From positions 1 to 64,000 of the forward strand of contig NZ_KI535307.1 in the NCBI RefSeq assembly GCF_000482365.1: DNA of 64,000 bases. The letters are read 5' to 3'. The translations under genes and the position numbers were made by a program. Within the stretch, counting starts at the first letter, position 1, and each line of letters opens with the position of its first letter. Under the pieces are notes generated by a model. That model saw nothing but the letters and a program-made list of their open reading frames with translations, was not told where the DNA came from and did not search any database. The DNA is from Porphyromonas uenonis DSM 23387 = JCM 13868 (GTDB lineage: Bacteria; Bacteroidota; Bacteroidia; Bacteroidales; Porphyromonadaceae). Positions 40,947 through 50,058 of the stretch are shown one piece after another.

Positions 40947-43400
40947 TCAAGACTTAGAGGCTGCACTACGCTTAGGCGCAGCCTTCTTGGCAGTGGTAGT
41001 CGCCTTCTTCGTCGTAGTCTTCTTCGTCGTGGTACGTCCCTTCTTCGGGGTCTCTTTGTCTTGCTCAGCGATGATGGCGACGACCTCGGCGTATGTCAGC
41101 TTCGTGGGGTCAGCTTTCTGCTCCTTGGTGAGCTTATAGTTCTTCTTGCCCGCCTTGATGTAAGCGCCCCACCGTCCGTCACGAATCGCAATGTCGGGAT
41201 CCTCGGGGAAGCTCTTGAGCAGACTGGCAGCATCCTTGCGACGCTTCTCCTCGATCAGCTCGATCGCCTCCTGGAGCGTTATCTCCTCGGGCGTCAGGCC
41301 ACTGCTCTTGGGGATTGAGGTGAAGGCGCCTTTGTGCCGTAGATAAGGACCGAAGCGACCAACGGCAGCGACCACGTCACCACCCTCAAACTCACCGACC
41401 GTGCGGGGCAGGTCAAAGAGCTTCAGCGCCTCCTCTAGCGTGATAGTCTCTATAAGCAGATTGCTGGGGATACTGGCGAAGCGTGGCTTCAGGCGCTCGC
41501 GCTCCGCCTCGGGCAGATCATTGTCGGGCGCCTCTCCGATCTGTACCATCGGACCGTAGCGACCGATGCGCGCGATGACTGGCTTGCCACTGACGGGATC
41601 GGTACCGAGCAGACGCTCGCCTGTATAGCGCTTGGCACCTGACTGGCTCTGCTCCTCAATCATCGGGTGGAACTTATCGTAAAACGTCCCAATCAGATCC
41701 TGCCACTGAGCCTCACCCTCGGCAACTTTGTCAAAGCGCTCCTCGACATCGGCCGTGAAGTTGTAGTCCACGACACGGGAGAAGTTTTCCGTTAGGAAGT
41801 CGGTCACCACGATTCCCATATCAGTGGGAACGAGTCGTCCACGGTCTCCACCGTAGCGCTCCTTCTGCTTGTGCGACTTGATAGTTGTATTTCCTGCGCT
41901 ATGCTGCCAGCTGAGGTATAGCACATCGCGACTCTCGCCTTGGCTCTCGCCACGACGAACGTAATCTCTATTTTGGATGGTCTGAATCGTCGGAGCGTAA
42001 GTAGACGGTCTGCCGATGCCTAGCTCCTCCATCTTGCGAACGAGGGATGCTTCGGTGTAGCGGGGCTTGGGCTTGGTAAAGGATTGGCGTCCCTCTATCT
42101 CTCGCAGCTGTAGCGCATCGCCCTCCTTCAGCTTGGGAAGCTCATTGCCACTCGTATCCTCCTCGTCATCACGGCTCTCTGTGTAAGCGCTGATGAAGCC
42201 GTCAAAGACGATGACCTCGCCACGAGCCTCTAGACGTACGGGCTCTGCACCCTGCGAAGCGATCTGTGCGATCGTCCGCTCGATGCGGGCATCGGCCATC
42301 TGACTAGCGAGCGTGCGCTTGCGGATGAGATCGTAGAGGGCTTGCTCCTGCTTAGTTCCTTGTATCGTGGCATTGCGCAGATAGGTCGGGCGAATAGCTT
42401 CGTGCGCCTCCTGTGCCCCTTTGCTCTTCACGTGGTAACGTCGGCGCTGATAGTAGTCGGCGCCCCACTGCTCTAGGATCACTGTCTCGGCATCATGGAG
42501 TGCGAGGCTGGAGAGATTGACCGAGTCGGTACGCATGTAAGTGATGAGACCTCGCTCGTAAAGAGCTTGCGCCACACGCATCGTGTTGGAGACGCTCATA
42601 CCGAGCTTGCGAGAAGCCTCCTGCTGGAGCGTACTCGTGGTGAATGGTGCCGACGGAGAGCGACGCCCAGGCTTCTGCTCAACCTGCTGCACGGCAAAGG
42701 TTGACTGACTATCGATAGCTCGCTGCATGAGTTGGCGAGCGGCTTCCTCGGAGGGGAGGTTGTCAGGGAGTGTCGCAGTAAAGGTTTCTCCACCCTTGGT
42801 CTCTAGGCGAGATGAGATGGCAAAAGAGATCTCTGGCTGGAAGGCTAGTATCTCGCGCTCCCGCTCTACGATGAGACGCACAGCGACGCTCTGCACACGT
42901 CCAGCCGAGAGCGAGGGGCCGACACGTCGCCAGAGGACTGGCGAGAGTTCAAAGCCTACGATACGATCCAAGACACGACGTGCCTGCTGGGCATCTACGA
43001 GGTTTTCGTTGATCGAGCGTGGGTTCTGTATGGCGTGCTGTATGGCGCTCTTGGTAATCTCGTGGAATGCGATACGGTGTGTCTCCTTGTTCTGTAGATC
43101 TAGCACATGATAGAGGTGCCAAGCGATCGCCTCTCCCTCGCGGTCTTCATCGGATGCGAGCCAGACGATGTCACTCGCCTTAGCCGCTTTGCGAAGCTCC
43201 GATACGAGACGCTGCTTGTCTGCGGGGATCTCATAGATGGGTGCGAAGTGGTGCTCCACGTCTACACTAAAGCTACTCGGCTTGAGGTCTCGTATGTGTC
43301 CATAGCTCGAGAGCACTTTGTAGTCAGCTCCGAGGAATTTGCCAATCGTCTTCGCCTTTGCGGGGGACTCTACTATTACTAAGTTCTTCTGCTTTGCCAT
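40947..43400 (-). CDS. topA: DNA topoisomerase I
   Basis: This 817-residue type IA topoisomerase relaxes negative supercoils. The Toprim domain begins NLVIVESPAKAKTIGKFLG (about 6-24). The catalytic Tyr is in GLITYMRTDSV (about 285). The usual zinc fingers are absent. In their place are at least three beta-repeats of the form GRYGPMVQIG, GRFGPYLRHKG and GRWGAYIKAG (about 600-755), and a Lys/Thr/Ala-rich tail (last 35 residues) that should bind DNA non-specifically. A -7 box lies at 43451-43444. Confidence 0.95.
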   Translation of the reverse strand: MAKQKNLVIVESPAKAKTIGKFLGADYKVLSSYGHIRDLKPSSFSVDVEHHFAPIYEIPADKQRLVSELRKAAKASDIVWLASDEDREGEAIAWHLYHVLDLQNKETHRIAFHEITKSAIQHAIQNPRSINENLVDAQQARRVLDRIVGFELSPVLWRRVGPSLSAGRVQSVAVRLIVEREREILAFQPEISFAISSRLETKGGETFTATLPDNLPSEEAARQLMQRAIDSQSTFAVQQVEQKPGRRSPSAPFTTSTLQQEASRKLGMSVSNTMRVAQALYERGLITYMRTDSVNLSSLALHDAETVILEQWGADYYQRRRYHVKSKGAQEAHEAIRPTYLRNATIQGTKQEQALYDLIRKRTLASQMADARIERTIAQIASQGAEPVRLEARGEVIVFDGFISAYTESRDDEEDTSGNELPKLKEGDALQLREIEGRQSFTKPKPRYTEASLVRKMEELGIGRPSTYAPTIQTIQNRDYVRRGESQGESRDVLYLSWQHSAGNTTIKSHKQKERYGGDRGRLVPTDMGIVVTDFLTENFSRVVDYNFTADVEERFDKVAEGEAQWQDLIGTFYDKFHPMIEEQSQSGAKRYTGERLLGTDPVSGKPVIARIGRYGPMVQIGEAPDNDLPEAERERLKPRFASIPSNLLIETITLEEALKLFDLPRTVGEFEGGDVVAAVGRFGPYLRHKGAFTSIPKSSGLTPEEITLQEAIELIEEKRRKDAASLLKSFPEDPDIAIRDGRWGAYIKAGKKNYKLTKEQKADPTKLTYAEVVAIIAEQDKETPKKGRTTTKKTTTKKATTTAKKAAPKRSAASKS

Positions 43401-43443
43401 ATTCTCACGCTATCTGAGACCGTTGCCTCAGTCTCAATCGGTG

Positions 43444-43451
43444 CAAAGGTA
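43444..43451 (-). promoter_or_regulatory. -7 box of topA-truA
   Basis: TACCTTTG on the minus strand, 43 bp upstream of the topA start. Confidence 0.6.
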
Positions 43452-43558
43452 CTCTTTTATAAGGAAACGAACGCTTTAGCCGAAAAAGCGCTCAACTCCG
43501 CAAATCAATTAGCTCAATGAGATACGTAATCCGCTGTGTAGTCATTAGGATCTTGGCG

Positions 43559-43672
43559 TGTAGCGACATGTGGGGACGCACGGCTCGTGCGTCTGTCCTC
43601 GTCACAACCACGATGCTGTAACATTTGATACAACGGACGCACGACCGTGCGTCCCTACATATCGTTACTCGT
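43559..43672. repeat. inverted pair of hairpin repeats, GGACGC-ACG type
   Basis: The right copy (43633-43672) is GGACGCACG-AC-CGTGCGTCC followed by CTACATATCGTTACTCGT. The left copy (about 43559-43595) is its inverted relative (TAGCGACATGTGGGGACGC, then ACGGCTCGTGCGTC). Together they form a short MITE-like palindrome. The right copy has a near-identical partner at 31034-31072. Confidence 0.65.
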
Positions 43673-43686
43673 CAGCACTGCAAGAG

Positions 43687-43727
43687 AAGGCGTCCGTCAA
43701 TCTAACGAGTAGATCGGCGGACGCCTT
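43687..43727 (-). terminator. terminator of the 2-oxoacid oxidoreductase operon
   Basis: AAGGCGTCCG (43687-43696) and CGGACGCCTT (43718-43727) form a perfect 10-bp stem, with an inner ATCT/AGAT stem. On the minus strand it is followed by TCTCTTG. It lies 38 bp beyond the gamma-subunit stop. Confidence 0.75.
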
Positions 43728-43764
43728 GACATTATATTATATAGTGTGTGCGGGTCTCCCTAGA

Positions 43765-44310
43765 TTAGTTGACCTTGCTCAAACTATTCATACCGCGCTT
43801 GATAGCCTCCTCGTTGAGGGGGATCAGCTTGTGGTGACGCTCAGGCAAAGACTTCTTGAGTCCTGCGATGATGCTCTCGAGCTTGAGCATAGGAGCCGCC
43901 TGGAGCATACCACCAAGTATGATCATGTTGAAGATCTTGTCATTGCCCATCTCCATACTCTGCTCCGTAGCGGGAACCTCGTAGATGTTGATGTCCTTGC
44001 GGTCAGACTTGTGCTGGATCAGAGCTGGGTCGTAGATCAGGATACCGCCCTTCTTGACACGAGGAGCGAACTTGTCGAGTGATGGTTGGTTGAGCACGAT
44101 GACAACATCATACTCGTTGACAACGGGTGAGCTTACAGGCTCATCGCTGACGATGACCGTAACGTTACTCGTACCACCACGCTGCTCAGGTCCGTAAGAA
44201 GGCATCCAGGATACCTCCTTGTTCTCCATGATACCAGAGTAAGCGATGATCTTACCCATAGAGAGTACGCCCTGACCTCCGAAGCCAGATATGACTATTT
44301 CGTAATTCAT
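43765..44310 (-). CDS. 2-oxoacid:ferredoxin oxidoreductase, gamma subunit
   Basis: This 181-residue subunit opens IVISGFGGQGVLSMGKIIAY, the conserved opening of the gamma domain. SYGPEQRGGTSNVTVIVSD follows near residue 39. It completes the four-gene set read in the order delta, alpha, beta, gamma. The complex oxidatively decarboxylates a 2-oxoacid to an acyl-CoA and reduces ferredoxin, as expected in an amino-acid-fermenting anaerobe. The substrate (branched-chain 2-oxoacid or 2-oxoglutarate) cannot be settled by reading. Confidence 0.9.
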   Translation of the reverse strand: MNYEIVISGFGGQGVLSMGKIIAYSGIMENKEVSWMPSYGPEQRGGTSNVTVIVSDEPVSSPVVNEYDVVIVLNQPSLDKFAPRVKKGGILIYDPALIQHKSDRKDINIYEVPATEQSMEMGNDKIFNMIILGGMLQAAPMLKLESIIAGLKKSLPERHHKLIPLNEEAIKRGMNSLSKVN

Positions 44311-44329
44311 AGTTGTTCCTTTCGTCTGA

Positions 44330-45133
44330 TTAGATTTTCATTGTAACCACCTCGTCGTTGCTACCCTTAGACTCGACATCCTTGATGTCACCTAGAGCGT
44401 ACTTGTCGACCATAAACTTCGACATCCACTCGTTAGCCTTAGCAGGGCTCATCTTCCAGCCTGTATTGCAGGTTGATACAAACTCAACGACGCTGGTACC
44501 CTTGCCTGCGAGTGAGTTCTCAAAAGCCTTGCGTAGAGCCTTCTTAGCCTTGCGAACAGCACCAGCCGTGTGTACACTCTGACGTGTGACGTAGCAAGTA
44601 CCGTCTAGCTCAGAGAGGATCTTGGAGATAACGAGAGGATAACCGTTAAGCTCTGGTGTACGACCATCAGGGCAGGTGACAGTCTTCATACCGAGTAGTG
44701 TGGTAGGAGCCATCTGACCACCGGTCATACCGTAGATACCGTTGTTGATGAAGATGATGACGATGTTCTCACCACGGTTTGCAGCGTGGATCGTCTCAGC
44801 AGTACCGATAGCAGCTAGGTCACCATCACCCTGATAGGTGAAGACGAGCTTATTTGGATAGAGACGCTTGATAGCAGTAGCTACAGCAGGCGCACGACCG
44901 TGAGCAGCCTCCTGCCAGTCGATATCTATATAGTTGTATGCAAAGACGGAGCAGCCCACAGGAGCTACACCGACAGTCTGGTCGCCCATGCCCATCTCCT
45001 CGAGGACCTCTGCAACCAGCTTGTGCACGACACCGTGGCTACAGCCTGGGCAGTAGTGCATCGTGTTATTGTTGAGCAAACTTGGCTTCTGATAGACCAA
45101 GTTCTCTGGTTTGGTTATATCCTTTATATCCAT
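44330..45133 (-). CDS. 2-oxoacid:ferredoxin oxidoreductase, beta (TPP-binding) subunit
   Basis: This 267-residue TPP-dependent subunit includes MHYCPGCSHGVVHKLVAEVL near residue 26 and AVATAIKRLYPNKLVFTYQG. The TPP pyrophosphate/Mg site is GDGDLAAIGTAETIHAANRG (preceded by Q, followed by ENIVIIFINNGIYGMTGGQ). The size is that of the KorB/VorA class. Start and stop lie 19 and 41 bp from the neighbouring genes. Confidence 0.92.
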   Translation of the reverse strand: MDIKDITKPENLVYQKPSLLNNNTMHYCPGCSHGVVHKLVAEVLEEMGMGDQTVGVAPVGCSVFAYNYIDIDWQEAAHGRAPAVATAIKRLYPNKLVFTYQGDGDLAAIGTAETIHAANRGENIVIIFINNGIYGMTGGQMAPTTLLGMKTVTCPDGRTPELNGYPLVISKILSELDGTCYVTRQSVHTAGAVRKAKKALRKAFENSLAGKGTSVVEFVSTCNTGWKMSPAKANEWMSKFMVDKYALGDIKDVESKGSNDEVVTMKI

Positions 45134-45174
45134 GATATTCGTTGTCTATTACTGGTTATTGATAAAGGGTAAGC

Positions 45175-46254
45175 TTACTTGACGAGCTTCGTACGCAAAG
45201 CGTTGAGGACCTCGTCTGGAGAGAATAGCATACCACCCATACGTCCGAAGTGCTCTACAGGGCAGCGACCATTGACGGCAAGTCTGACATCCTCGACCAT
45301 CTGACCAGCGTTGAGCTCGACAGAGAGGAAGCCCTTGACACCACGCTCAGCGAGCTTGGAGATCACCTCGTATGGATAAGGCCATAGCGTGATAGGACGT
45401 ACAAGACCTACCTTGAGACCCTCTTGACGAGCCACCTGAACGACCTTCTGGCAGATACGTGCAGAAGAGCCAAAAGCTACTAGTACGTAGTCAGCATCCT
45501 CTGTCATCGTCTCCTCGTAGCGGATCTCGTTCTCCTCGATCTTGCGATACTTCTCCTGGAAACGTAGGTTGTTTTGCTCCATCACAGCTGAGTCTAGCTC
45601 GAGAGATGTGATGATAGCACGCTTGTCAGGTGTATGACCTGTAGTAGCCCAGGGGCAACTAGCAGCAATCTCCTCATCGGTGTGGCGAGGCTTCTGCTCA
45701 GGTAGTACGACCTTCTCCATCATCTGTCCGATGATACCATCGCTTAGGATCATAACTGGGTTACGATACTTAAACGCCATGTCCATACCGAGACCTACGA
45801 AGTCTACCATCTCCTGTACAGAGTAAGGAGCCAGTACGATGAGGCGGTAGTCACCGTGACCACCACCCTTGGTGGTCTGGAAGTAGTCAGCCTGACTTGG
45901 CTGGATCGTACCTAGACCAGGGCCACCACGCATCACGTTAACAATTAGTGCAGGCAGCTCAGCACCAGCGATGTAGCTGATACCCTCAGCCATAAGGCTG
46001 ATACCAGGGCTAGAGGAGGAGGTCATGACACGCTTACCAGCGCCAGCACCTCCATATACCATGTTGATAGAAGAGACCTCGCTCTCAGCCTGTAGGACGA
46101 CCATACCGGTCTTCTCCCAGGGGCGTAGCGACATAAGTGTCTCAAGAACCTCAGACTGAGGTGTGATAGGATATCCGAAATAGCCATCCAGTCCGTTGAG
46201 GATTGCCGAGTGTGCCAGGGCCTCGTTGCCCTTCATCAGTTTTACTTCTGCCAT
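45175..46254 (-). CDS. vorB: 2-oxoacid:ferredoxin oxidoreductase, alpha subunit (VorB/KorA class)
   Basis: This 359-residue subunit has the typical opening LMKGNEALAHSAILNGLDGY. YPITPQSEVLETL binds TPP from the partner subunit, and MTSSSSPGISLMAEGISYIA follows. GFLSVELNAGQMVEDVRLAV is near the C-terminus. I use the VorB name because of its length and the partner arrangement; KorA is the main alternative. It is encoded 14 bp after the ferredoxin subunit. Confidence 0.85.
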   Translation of the reverse strand: MAEVKLMKGNEALAHSAILNGLDGYFGYPITPQSEVLETLMSLRPWEKTGMVVLQAESEVSSINMVYGGAGAGKRVMTSSSSPGISLMAEGISYIAGAELPALIVNVMRGGPGLGTIQPSQADYFQTTKGGGHGDYRLIVLAPYSVQEMVDFVGLGMDMAFKYRNPVMILSDGIIGQMMEKVVLPEQKPRHTDEEIAASCPWATTGHTPDKRAIITSLELDSAVMEQNNLRFQEKYRKIEENEIRYEETMTEDADYVLVAFGSSARICQKVVQVARQEGLKVGLVRPITLWPYPYEVISKLAERGVKGFLSVELNAGQMVEDVRLAVNGRCPVEHFGRMGGMLFSPDEVLNALRTKLVK

Positions 46255-46268
46255 GATAGCTATTAGGA

Positions 46269-46496
46269 TTAAAGGGTTACTTTATAGACGCTGATACAGC
46301 CGTCGGGACAAACTACGCCACAATTTGCGCAGCCAATGCACGTTTCGGGGCTGCTCATATAGCAGTAGTGATACCCCTTGTCGTTCACCTCGTCTGGGTG
46401 AAGCGAGATACTCGTAGTAGGACACGCCACAACGCAGAGGTTGCACCCCTTGCAGCGTTGCTCGTTGACTACGATTGCTCCTCTAAATTTTGCCAT
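46269..46496 (-). CDS. 2-oxoacid:ferredoxin oxidoreductase, delta (4Fe-4S ferredoxin) subunit
   Basis: This 75-residue ferredoxin carries two 4Fe-4S motifs: CKGCNLCVVACP (about 16-27) and CIGCANCGVVCPDGC (about 53-67). It passes electrons from the TPP centre to soluble ferredoxin. It is the first gene of the operon. Confidence 0.93.
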   Translation of the reverse strand: MAKFRGAIVVNEQRCKGCNLCVVACPTTSISLHPDEVNDKGYHYCYMSSPETCIGCANCGVVCPDGCISVYKVTL

Positions 46497-46581
46497 GTGT
46501 AGTACGTTATAGATAATTGTACCCTCCTCCCGTCAGCAGACAAAAGTCGAGTACTGTGATACAATTAGTTTTCTTCGACCT

Positions 46582-46589
46582 CAAAGTTA
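46582..46589 (-). promoter_or_regulatory. -7 box of the 2-oxoacid oxidoreductase operon
   Basis: TAACTTTG on the minus strand, 85 bp upstream of the delta-subunit start. Confidence 0.5.
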
Positions 46590-46754
46590 CGAAGAATATT
46601 CGAAATACCTACCATTAGGTAGTGAAAAAGATTGTTTTCCTGACAAGTTCTCCGTAAAGAGGCTCTTTTGAAGATGAATACGATCCTAAAAACGACTAGA
46701 GACTGCAGCTAGCTAGCGACAGTCTCTAGAGGGATAGGAGCGAAAGTCGTCGAA

Positions 46755-46880
46755 ACTCCTCGAAGGAATTTCCAAATAACTCGCTAGAAGATAAAAGTTC
46801 TCCACGGAGCCAGGAAATGAAACTTCGGAAGAAGCAAATCAAAGTTCCGAAGAATTTTTCCGTTCCTCCGTGGATAATCA
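46755..46880. repeat. degenerate array related to the 244-bp repeat
   Basis: CTCGAAGGAATTTCCAAATA, GAAACTTCGGAAGAAGCAAA and AAAGTTCCGAAGAATTTTTC match parts of the 244-bp repeat in the same order. It lies about 57 bp before the -7 box of the TPR gene. Confidence 0.65.
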
Positions 46881-46936
46881 GTCACCTTGTGTCATGCGCC
46901 AGCCCTGCCAGATTTTGCTCTCAGCAGTTATTTCAG

Positions 46937-46944
46937 TAGATTTG
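46937..46944 (+). promoter_or_regulatory. -7 box for the TPR-barrel genes
   Basis: TAGATTTG matches TAnnTTTG, 59 bp upstream of the ATG at 47004. Confidence 0.5.
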
Positions 46945-47003
46945 CGTGAGAATCGATCGGGCGCATCCTGTGGACTGAGCCCCCTAAGTAAGACCTTTTA
47001 CCG

Positions 47004-50000
47004 ATGAACTACAAAGGATACCTATATACGCTACTTCTCTGTGGCAGCATGCCACTAGCCTATCCACTACAGGCGCAGGAGACCTTTAGCATACCCACCG
47101 AGCAGCATGCCATCGAGGTGACCCTCGCAGCTGGCTCGCCCCTACGCACCACGACGCTCCTCTCCTCTACACGACGTCTGAGCGAGTCGGATGGGTGGTT
47201 TGCCACTTACGGGGCGCATCTACTGGGTCGTCCGAGTGCTGCTGCCGAGCTGGAGGAGTATATTACCAGAGAGCCCGTCTCCCGTGAGGCGCAGATAGCG
47301 CGCATAGCTCGTGCCACACACTACCTATATAATAAGGAGTACAATCGTGCTCGCCATACGCTAGAGCAGGTGCGTGAGCAGACCTTGACACGTGAGGCGC
47401 AGAGCGAGTGGCAGGTCAAGATGGTCTATGCGCTCCTACTGTCTGGTCGCTCTGTAGATCAGGTCGAGCGACTCTTTGAGTTGACCGCTGACAATGGAGG
47501 TTACTGGGGCGATGTGGCTAGGCTCTATCTGGCGCAGCTATACATAGCGCAAAACAATCTGGACAAGGCTGAGCGCACGCTCCTCCCGATACAGGATCAG
47601 GGCGATCTGCAGTATGACGCTCGTCTAGGACTGGCGCGGATAGCCCTTTATCGACAAAACTACCAGTCGGTGCTCACGCACACCGAGGCACTTGCTACGG
47701 CACGCCTCTCAGAGGAGCAGCGCACGGAGAGTCAGATACTAGAGGCAAACGCTTGGTATCGTCTTGAGGAGCCGAGCAAAGCTATCGAGCGCCTCGCTCC
47801 ACTAGCAGAGCAAAAGGCTAATGCCCTGACACCCGAAGACCAACTTATCCTCGCAGCCGCCTACATGGAGACGGAGCGCACGGAGCAAGCGATCCCGCAT
47901 CTACTCCTAGCGACCCGTGGCGATGCGGAGACGAGCGGGGTGGCCAACCTTTACCTAGCCCGTGCTCGTAGAGATATGGGGCTTTACTCCGAAGCTTTGG
48001 CATCCTATCAGGTGGCAGCAGATAGAGCTGTAGCTCCTACGATCCGTGAAGCAGCTATCTATGAGCAGGTATTGCTGATGCGCAGTAAGGCGGGCGGTTC
48101 GTTTGGTCAGGAGGTGAGGCTCTGCGAGGAGTTTCTCAATACATTCGCCCAGTCGGCACACCGTGAGGCGATGGAGCGCTTTCTCATCGAGAGCTACTAC
48201 CGCAGCCCCGACTACCAGACTAGTCTAGCCTCCATAGGACGTATCAAGAGTCCTTCGCCCGTTATTGTAGAGGCGCAGTGCTATCTGCTCAATCAGCTCA
48301 CACAGCAGGCACAACAGACGGGCGACCTAGCCCTAGCACAGCGCTACAACCAGCAAGCACAAGGGCTCGGCACGCGCTCCACACACCACATTGAGGCGCA
48401 GCTCCTAGGAGCGCAACTTCTCTCGCAGCAGGGAGCCTACAAGCGTGCATCACAAGCTCTCACTGCTATCCTCAATAAGCGCACAGCCACTAGCGAACAG
48501 CTACAGATAGCTCGCTACCTACTGGGCTACAGCCAGATCAAGCAGAAGCAGTACGGAGCTGCCACGCAGACGCTCTCTATCTTACTCCAAGAGGGCACGC
48601 TCGACAATACACTGCAGGCGGATGTCCACGCCCGCCTAGGCGATGCGCACTATATGCAGGGGCACTACACGCCTGCCGTACGCTACTACGAGGAGGCTTA
48701 CAGGATCGCTCCTGACAATCAGGTCTATGCGCTCTATATGCTGTCCGACATAGAGGGTCTCAAGAAGGACTACAAGGCGCAGATAGCTGCACTCGATAAG
48801 TTGATCGCTCGCCACCCGAACAGCCTTTACAAGCCTCGCGCTATGTATGATCAGGGACGAGCTATGGAGCTGTCAGGACAGCATGCGGAGGCTATCGGAG
48901 CTTTCACACGTCTGACGCAGGAGTACCCGCAGAGCGAGTATGGGCGCAAGGCTGCCTTGCAGTTGGCACTACTATATTATAATAGGAATGAGACGAACCG
49001 AGCCATCGAGACTTACAAAGCGCTCCTGGCCGAGGCGCCACAGAGTGGCGAGGCGAAGCAGGCTTACGAAGCGCTGAAGAGTATCTACATCGAGGAGGGA
49101 CGCTCCACTGAGTTTGTCCAGTACGCCAACAGCATTGGCGGCAGCTACGCCATCAACGAGAGCGAGGCGATGAGCATCTCCTTCGAGACGGCCGAGCGTG
49201 CTTACCAGTCCCGACAGCCACAGGCAGAGCGCTTGCTCAAGGAGTACCTAGCTCTGAAGCCACAAGGTGCTTCTTCGCTCTTAGCGCACTACTACTTGGG
49301 CGATCTCTACGAACGTGCTGGCAAGGAGGCAGACGCTCTAGCACTCTATGAGCGCATCTACCCCAGTCGCAAGCAACTGTCGCAGGAGCTGCACATTGGT
49401 TTGCTCCAGAAGATGTCTACGATTCGCCTTCATCAGCGAGCTTATGCGCAGGCATTGCCCTTGCAACAGGAGCTCCTCACACTACCACTAGCCCCCGCGA
49501 GCTATCAGACGACACTGCTCTCAGCTACCGAGAGCGCACTCCAAGCGGGACAATATGCGTGGGTCATCAAGGTCGTAACCCCTCAGCTAGACAAGGCTAA
49601 GGGATGGAGCCAAGAGCAACTAGACCTCTTGACTTGTCGCCTAGCTACCAGCTACTTGAAGACAGGACAGAGCAACCAGATCGAGGCTCTGCTAAAGCCG
49701 CTTGTAGCCCGTATAGGAACCTACGCAGGCAGTCAGGGGACGCTCCTATTGGCTCAGTACTACGTCTCCAACAAGGTGCAGCAAAGCTACTCGAAGCAGC
49801 TACTGGACAAGCTGGTCAACGAAGCTTACCCAGACCCCGATCTATCTGCCGAGACGATCATAACGCTCTCCGACTGGTACCTCGCCAAGGGGGATCCCGA
49901 CACGGCAAGACTATATCTAGAGAGCTTGCTCAAGAACTACACCGACGAGACTTCGCCGATACGTCAGCGTGCCGCAGAGAAGCTCGCACAGCTTCGCCAA

Positions 50001-50015
50001 AGTACGACTCGCTAA
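47004..50015 (+). CDS. large tetratricopeptide-repeat protein, exported
   Basis: This 1003-residue protein has a signal peptide (about 1-25, ending YPLQAQ). The rest is almost entirely helical repeats of TPR type (for example LYLAQLYIAQNNLDKAERTL, ARLGDAHYMQGHYTPAVRYY, LALLYYNRNETNRAIETYKA). It is predicted periplasmic, probably a scaffold at the outer membrane. It is followed 43 bp later by a predicted outer-membrane barrel gene, and the two may form one complex. No enzymatic domain is seen. Confidence 0.87.
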   Translation: MNYKGYLYTLLLCGSMPLAYPLQAQETFSIPTEQHAIEVTLAAGSPLRTTTLLSSTRRLSESDGWFATYGAHLLGRPSAAAELEEYITREPVSREAQIARIARATHYLYNKEYNRARHTLEQVREQTLTREAQSEWQVKMVYALLLSGRSVDQVERLFELTADNGGYWGDVARLYLAQLYIAQNNLDKAERTLLPIQDQGDLQYDARLGLARIALYRQNYQSVLTHTEALATARLSEEQRTESQILEANAWYRLEEPSKAIERLAPLAEQKANALTPEDQLILAAAYMETERTEQAIPHLLLATRGDAETSGVANLYLARARRDMGLYSEALASYQVAADRAVAPTIREAAIYEQVLLMRSKAGGSFGQEVRLCEEFLNTFAQSAHREAMERFLIESYYRSPDYQTSLASIGRIKSPSPVIVEAQCYLLNQLTQQAQQTGDLALAQRYNQQAQGLGTRSTHHIEAQLLGAQLLSQQGAYKRASQALTAILNKRTATSEQLQIARYLLGYSQIKQKQYGAATQTLSILLQEGTLDNTLQADVHARLGDAHYMQGHYTPAVRYYEEAYRIAPDNQVYALYMLSDIEGLKKDYKAQIAALDKLIARHPNSLYKPRAMYDQGRAMELSGQHAEAIGAFTRLTQEYPQSEYGRKAALQLALLYYNRNETNRAIETYKALLAEAPQSGEAKQAYEALKSIYIEEGRSTEFVQYANSIGGSYAINESEAMSISFETAERAYQSRQPQAERLLKEYLALKPQGASSLLAHYYLGDLYERAGKEADALALYERIYPSRKQLSQELHIGLLQKMSTIRLHQRAYAQALPLQQELLTLPLAPASYQTTLLSATESALQAGQYAWVIKVVTPQLDKAKGWSQEQLDLLTCRLATSYLKTGQSNQIEALLKPLVARIGTYAGSQGTLLLAQYYVSNKVQQSYSKQLLDKLVNEAYPDPDLSAETIITLSDWYLAKGDPDTARLYLESLLKNYTDETSPIRQRAAEKLAQLRQSTTR

Positions 50016-50058
50016 TGCGCCTCTCGCCTTCCATTTCTCACGATTAAGCCTATCATCG

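Larger units (their letters stand above)
43401..43764. other. intergenic region between topA and the 2-oxoacid oxidoreductase operon
   Basis: No gene is seen. It holds the topA promoter, an inverted pair of hairpin repeats (43559-43672) and the terminator of the oxidoreductase operon (43687-43727). It is the only gap above about 350 bp without a 22-bp-period array. Confidence 0.65.
46497..47003. other. divergent intergenic region
   Basis: No gene is seen. It holds the oxidoreductase promoter, a decayed array and the TPR-gene promoter. It separates divergent transcription units. Confidence 0.65.
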
